From Deltaproteobacteria bacterium (GTDB taxonomy: Bacteria; Myxococcota_A; UBA9160), in the NCBI GenBank assembly GCA_003520425.1, contig DOUU01000405.1:1-8957 (forward strand): a DNA stretch of 8,957 nt. The letters are read 5' to 3'. Below, one piece after another: positions 5,511-8,957 of the stretch; within the stretch, counting starts at the first letter, position 1; each line of letters starts with the position of its first letter. A program made the position numbers and the translations under genes. Below the pieces are notes generated by a model. That model was not told the DNA's origin. It saw only the letters and a list, made by a program, of their open reading frames with translations, and did not search any database.

Positions 5511-7219
5511 CACGCACCCTTTCCACACAGGTCCTCGTCGTCGGAGGCGGCATCAACGGCACGGGGATCGCGCGCGACCTCGCCTTGCGGGGTGTGCGCG
5601 TCGCACTCGTCGAGAAAGGCGAGCTCGGGGGAGGGACCTCGTCGGCCTCCTCCGGCATGCTGCATGGAGGCCTCCGCTACCTGCAAAAGGACCCGGAGGT
5701 GACGCTCCACTCCTGCGTCGATTCCGGGAACATCCAGCGCATTGCTCCGCACCTCATCTTCCGCATCCCCTTTCTCATGCCCATCTTCCGGGACGATCCG
5801 ATCGGTCCCGAGCTTGCCGAGATCGGGCTCGAGATGTACGACCGCTTTCAGGCGTTCAAGCGCGGAAAGCCCCACACGCGCCTCTCCCGCGAGCAGGCGC
5901 TGCGCCTTGAGCCGGCGCTCTCGCCACAGATCGAGTGCGCATTCACCCTCGACGAATGGGGCGTGGACGCAGCGCGTCTTTGCGCGGCGAATGCCCTCGA
6001 CGCGGTAGATCGCGGAGCCCTCGTGCGTACCCACAGCGAGGTGATGTCGCTCCTGCAGGTGGGGGGCCGGGTCACGGGCGCGCGGGTGCGGGACGGCATC
6101 ACGGGCGAAGAGTGGGAGATCGAGGCCGCGCTCGTGATGAATGCGGCGGGCCCCTGGCTGCCCAAAGTCGCGCGGCTTGCGGGGCTCGACGTGAAGCTGC
6201 GGCCGGGCAAAGGCATCCACTTGGTCTTCGAGCGCCGCGTTTCGGATCTCGCCATCTACGCAAGAGGGATTGACGGCCGCGACATGTTCACGTTTCCCCA
6301 CGAGCAAAACAGCATGGCGGGCACGACGGACGACGACTTCTACGGCGATCTCGACCGGATGACGACCACCGAGGACGAAGTGGCATACGTCCTTCAGGCC
6401 ATAGAGCGCTCGATCCCCGGCATCCGCCGCCACCGCGTCTGCCACGTGATCGCCGGCGTCCGTCCCACGCTCTTTGGCTTCGGCAAATACGAAGACGAGC
6501 TCTCCCGGGACTATCAGGTGATCGACCACGGCGAGCGCGATGGCGTGCCCGGCCTTTTCACCATCGCCGGTGGGAAGCTCGCGGCCTACCGCCTCATGGC
6601 GGAAGATGCAAGCGACCGGCTGTGCGCGAAGCTCGGCGTGCGCGAGCCCTGTCGGACGGCGCTCCTCCCGCTGCCCGGCGGTGAGGCGCCGCTCGACGTG
6701 GCAGCGCTTTCGCGCCGATTCCGCGTGGGCTGGCCGGCGGCGCTGCGGCTTTTCTTTCGCCATGGCGCGCACGCGCCAAGAGTGCTCGAGCAAAACGCAG
6801 CGCTCCCCTGCGCGGAGCCCGCGCCGCCGGCGCCGCGCATCGTGTGCGCGTGTGAGCCCGTGACCGACGCCGAGCTCGTGCACGTCGCGCTCCGCGAGGG
6901 CTTGCGGACGCTCACGGACTGCTCGCTGCGCGTGCGTCTTGGAATCGGCGCGTGCCAGGGGGCCTCGTGCGCCGCCGCCGCGGCGGGCGTGCTTGCCGAG
7001 GCCCTCGGCTGGAGCGCGGAGCGAGCGGCGTACGAGCTCGCGACCTTCCTTTCCGGGCGCTGGCGCGCCGCGACACCCGCTCTAGCCGGTCCGCAGATTG
7101 CCGCACTCGAGCTGCACCGGGCGGCGGACCTGGGGGCACGGGGATTCACGCGCGGCGACCGCGCGGGCGCTGCGGGGGAGGACACCCCACAGCGCGACGC
7201 GGCGTGGGAGACCGCGTGA
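5507..7219 (+). CDS. glpA: Anaerobic glycerol-3-phosphate dehydrogenase, catalytic subunit A
   Basis: A 570-residue flavoprotein predicted to oxidise sn-glycerol 3-phosphate to dihydroxyacetone phosphate, passing electrons to GlpB and an iron-sulfur subunit at the inner membrane. The FAD-binding GGGINGTG is at residues 13-20, followed by TSSASSGMLHGGLRYL. GGKLAAYRLMAEDASDR ends the DAO fold. The C-terminus carries the Bfd-like [2Fe-2S] domain that separates GlpA from GlpD: Cys447, Cys449, Cys483 and Cys488 (CACEPVTDAE and CQGASC). The E. coli GlpA tail motif FL..RW is kept as FLSGRW. The N-terminal half reads more like aerobic GlpD than E. coli GlpA. I chose GTG 5507 because it begins just before the flavin-binding strand and is the only start codon in frame between the aspS stop and that strand. 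A TTG at 5393 would lie inside aspS. Its stop overlaps the glpB start (GTGA). Confidence 0.9.
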   Translation: MTRTLSTQVLVVGGGINGTGIARDLALRGVRVALVEKGELGGGTSSASSGMLHGGLRYLQKDPEVTLHSCVDSGNIQRIAPHLIFRIPFLMPIFRDDPIGPELAEIGLEMYDRFQAFKRGKPHTRLSREQALRLEPALSPQIECAFTLDEWGVDAARLCAANALDAVDRGALVRTHSEVMSLLQVGGRVTGARVRDGITGEEWEIEAALVMNAAGPWLPKVARLAGLDVKLRPGKGIHLVFERRVSDLAIYARGIDGRDMFTFPHEQNSMAGTTDDDFYGDLDRMTTTEDEVAYVLQAIERSIPGIRRHRVCHVIAGVRPTLFGFGKYEDELSRDYQVIDHGERDGVPGLFTIAGGKLAAYRLMAEDASDRLCAKLGVREPCRTALLPLPGGEAPLDVAALSRRFRVGWPAALRLFFRHGAHAPRVLEQNAALPCAEPAPPAPRIVCACEPVTDAELVHVALREGLRTLTDCSLRVRLGIGACQGASCAAAAAGVLAEALGWSAERAAYELATFLSGRWRAATPALAGPQIAALELHRAADLGARGFTRGDRAGAAGEDTPQRDAAWETA

Positions 7220-8625
7220 GGGCGGTGGTGGTGGGCGGCGGCCTTGCGGGAGCCGCCGCAGCCCTCGAGCTCGCCTCGCGCGAGCTCGAGGTGACGCTCG
7301 TTTCGGCGGGAGCGGGCGCCACGGCGCTCAGCTTTGGCTCCCTCGACGTCGCCGTTCCCTCGCCCGGTGTCTCCGGCCTTCCCCTTCGCGACGCCACGGC
7401 GACGCGCCTTCTCTCGCCCCGGGAGCGGCTTGCGGCCTGCTTGCGAACGCGCCCCCGACACCCGTATGCGACGCTTTTCGGCCACAGCGGGGCGGGGTCG
7501 GCGGAGTCGGCAGCCACCGATGCGGTGAAGAGCGCCGCCGCCTCCCTCGACGGCTGGCTCGCCCCCTCGGGCCTGCGCGTCGAAGGGGGTCTCGACAGCG
7601 CGCGTCTTCTCGCGAATGTGCGGGGCGCCCTGCGCGCCAGCGACTTCGCCTTCACGGGACCGGCCGAGGGAGACCTCCAAGGCGCCGCGGAGGTCGAGGT
7701 CGCGGCCATCGCGGGGCTCGCCCAGCACGACGCGCGCCCGCTGGCCCGCGCCCTTGCCGCCGAGTTCGCCGCGATCGGGCTCGCGCGCCCCGCGCTGCGC
7801 GTGGTCCCGCTCCCGCTGCCCGGAGGCTTCGTCGCGGACGGCGGCTCGCCGGCGCGGCTTGCCGCCCGAACCGACACGGAAGAGGGTCTGGGCGTGCTGC
7901 TCGAAGCAGTGGCAGGACGACATCGGGACGAAGCCCGTTTCCGTCGTGCGGACGGCGAGCGGCGTCTACTTCTGCTTCCCCCGATCCTCGGTTTCTCGGG
8001 CGTAAAGGCCAAGCTCGCGCGCCTGCGCGAGGCCGCCGGATGTCGCGTCGCGGAGTGTCTCGGCGCCCCGCCCGCAAGCCCGGCCGGCCTTCGCCTCGTT
8101 CGCGCCCTCGACGCGGCGCTCTCCCGCGAGGGCGTGGTCGTGAAGCAGGGACGCGTGTGCGCGCTCGAGCGGACGGGAAGGCGGGTTTGCGCCGTGCGGC
8201 TTTCGCTCCGCGAAGGAGCGTCCCACACCGAGGAGCGTCTGGAGGCGGAGGCAATCCTCCTTGCCACGGGGCGATTTCTCGGCGGTGGGATCCACGAGCG
8301 CGAGGGCGGAGTGCATGAGACGCTGCTCGATCTTCCCTTGTACGACGGGGCAGGCGTGCGCGTGGACGGCCTCGCAGCACGCCGCCTCGTGGGCCCCTCG
8401 CCGGAAGGGCCGCAAGGGCTCTTCTCCCTCGGCGTGCGCACGGATTCGTGCCTGCGTCCGCTCGGCTCGGACGGCGCCCCCCTTTTCGAGAACCTCTTCG
8501 CCGCCGGCGATCTCGTCGGCGGCTTTGACTCCGCCGTGGAGCGCACGGGGCTCGGTGTGGCGCTGCTCACGGGCCTGCGGGCCGCAGCCGAGATGGGCCG
8601 CCTCGTCGAAGAGGAGAGCCCGTGA
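7216..8625 (+). CDS. glpB: Anaerobic glycerol-3-phosphate dehydrogenase, subunit B
   Basis: A 469-residue flavoprotein, the second subunit of the anaerobic dehydrogenase, which relays electrons from GlpA. The N-terminus has a dinucleotide-binding fold, VVVGGGLAGAAAALEL (Gly7-Gly9, Gly12), then the GlpB-typical SFGSLDV. The C-terminus matches E. coli GlpB in order: ATGRFLGGGIHER, FSLGVRTDSCLRP, ENLFAAGDLVGGFD, GLGVALLTGLRAA. It is about 50 residues longer than the 419-residue E. coli protein, with the extra length in the Ala/Arg-rich middle. The GTG start overlaps the glpA stop by GTGA, and GGGAG (7206-7210) stands 5 nt upstream, so translation is probably coupled. Its own stop overlaps the next gene in the same way. 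The family call is strong because of the C-terminal motif order and the neighbours. Confidence 0.92.
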   Translation: MRAVVVGGGLAGAAAALELASRELEVTLVSAGAGATALSFGSLDVAVPSPGVSGLPLRDATATRLLSPRERLAACLRTRPRHPYATLFGHSGAGSAESAATDAVKSAAASLDGWLAPSGLRVEGGLDSARLLANVRGALRASDFAFTGPAEGDLQGAAEVEVAAIAGLAQHDARPLARALAAEFAAIGLARPALRVVPLPLPGGFVADGGSPARLAARTDTEEGLGVLLEAVAGRHRDEARFRRADGERRLLLLPPILGFSGVKAKLARLREAAGCRVAECLGAPPASPAGLRLVRALDAALSREGVVVKQGRVCALERTGRRVCAVRLSLREGASHTEERLEAEAILLATGRFLGGGIHEREGGVHETLLDLPLYDGAGVRVDGLAARRLVGPSPEGPQGLFSLGVRTDSCLRPLGSDGAPLFENLFAAGDLVGGFDSAVERTGLGVALLTGLRAAAEMGRLVEEESP

Positions 8626-8957
8626 TTCGCGCCTACCGGGGATTTTTCCGGGAGTTTTCGCGCACCGGCAGCGCGCGGGCTTTCTGGCTCCAAGTGCGGA
8701 CCGGCATGGTGCACATCCTTCGGCGCGTGCGGCGCTCTCGCGGCAGGGATGGGGTCGGGCTCTTCCTCGGGAACTACCGGGAGGACGGCATCCGCCTGCC
8801 CGACGGCGCGCGCGACGCGCTTCGCCTCGAGGCGCAGCGCTGCACGGCGTGTGGCCTGTGCAGCGAGGAGTGCGCCCGTGTGGGGGGCGCACCGGGCCTT
8901 GATCCCATGGACGCCGTGGCGGCGGCCTCCCGCCTCGCCATCGACGTCGTACGGCTC
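8622..8957 (+). CDS. 4Fe-4S ferredoxin-type subunit, start of gene (partial); candidate GlpC counterpart
   Basis: The first 112 codons of a gene that runs off the right edge. The GTG start overlaps the glpB stop (GTGA), with GGAG (8613-8616) 5 nt upstream. Residues 1-40 are basic and amphipathic (GFFREF, AFWLQVRTGMVHILRRVRR) with no clear membrane span. They are followed by LFLGNYREDG and then a cluster motif CTACGLCSEEC with Cys74, 77, 80 and 84. The Pro that usually follows the fourth Cys is Ala. A second cluster and other domains may lie beyond the window. Position and coupling suggest the electron-transfer subunit that takes electrons from GlpAB to the membrane. E. coli GlpC, however, has its first cluster within about the first dozen residues, so this protein has a different N-terminal layout, somewhat like NuoI-type ferredoxins. 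I therefore give no gene symbol. Confidence 0.8.
   Translation, partial: MIRAYRGFFREFSRTGSARAFWLQVRTGMVHILRRVRRSRGRDGVGLFLGNYREDGIRLPDGARDALRLEAQRCTACGLCSEECARVGGAPGLDPMDAVAAASRLAIDVVRL

Noticed and set aside
5213..6883. A long minus-strand open frame (556 codons) opposite the 3' end of aspS and most of glpA.
   Set aside because: It is a shadow of glpA codon bias; no family motif is visible and the opposite strand encodes a clear FAD/Bfd protein.
7146..8714. A minus-strand open frame (522 codons) opposite glpB and the ferredoxin start.
   Set aside because: Ser/Arg/Pro-rich composition without motifs; glpB on the plus strand has conserved family motifs along its length.
1..8957. CRISPR array, tRNA/rRNA, insertion sequence, toxin-antitoxin or defence genes.
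   Set aside because: No regularly spaced repeats, transposase motifs, tRNA-like cloverleaf or small paired toxin-like ORFs were seen; the window is filled by recognisable metabolic, regulatory and translation genes.

Overview
The window comes from a GC-rich bacterial chromosome with dense coding, third codon positions dominated by G or C, and frequent GTG/TTG starts. Gene content (a Ycf48-like beta-propeller, a medium-chain-type acyl-CoA ligase, a REC-GGDEF regulator, bacterial-type AspRS, and a glpAB pair with a ferredoxin subunit) fits a Gram-negative, respiring bacterium. A deltaproteobacterial-grade lineage (Myxococcota or a relative) is my guess from protein style only. I see no mobile element, phage gene, CRISPR array, tRNA or rRNA.

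Layout. (1) 1-326, plus: the 3' end of a Ycf48/BNR-repeat beta-propeller gene, closed by an intrinsic terminator (340-360). The terminator's hairpin loop is the stop codon of the convergent neighbour. (2) 347-1981, minus: a complete AMP-forming acyl-CoA synthetase. (3) 1982-2118: a divergent intergenic region with a perfect 8-bp inverted repeat and a 9-bp direct repeat. (4) 2119-3516, plus: a response regulator with REC, GAF-like middle and GGDEF domains, with all catalytic signatures and the inhibitory I-site intact. (5) 3541-3568: a promoter with a perfect TTGACA box serving aspS. (6) 3598-5439, plus: aspartyl-tRNA synthetase, starting at TTG and carrying a His typical of the relaxed Asp/Asn type. 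(7) 5439-8957, plus: a tightly coupled anaerobic glycerol-3-phosphate dehydrogenase cluster. It holds glpA (GTG, 5507), glpB (GTG, 7216) and the start of an iron-sulfur protein (GTG, 8622; runs off the window).

How the genes work together. GlpA would oxidise glycerol 3-phosphate to dihydroxyacetone phosphate. GlpB and the iron-sulfur subunit would pass the electrons towards the membrane quinone pool. The junctions into glpA, glpB and the iron-sulfur gene are all GTGA overlaps, which suggests fixed-ratio, coupled translation. At the aspS-glpA boundary the coupling would run through a 23-codon ORF, which starts on the aspS stop (TGATG) and ends on the glpA start (GTGA). The third subunit does not look like E. 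coli GlpC: it has a longer N-terminal region before its first Cys cluster. The acyl-CoA ligase and the c-di-GMP regulator are separate transcription units with no visible functional link to the glp genes.

Nothing here looks like a wholly new system. The observations most worth checking are the non-GlpC-like third subunit, the 23-codon bridge, the GlpD-like body of GlpA, and the probable tRNA specificity of AspRS.
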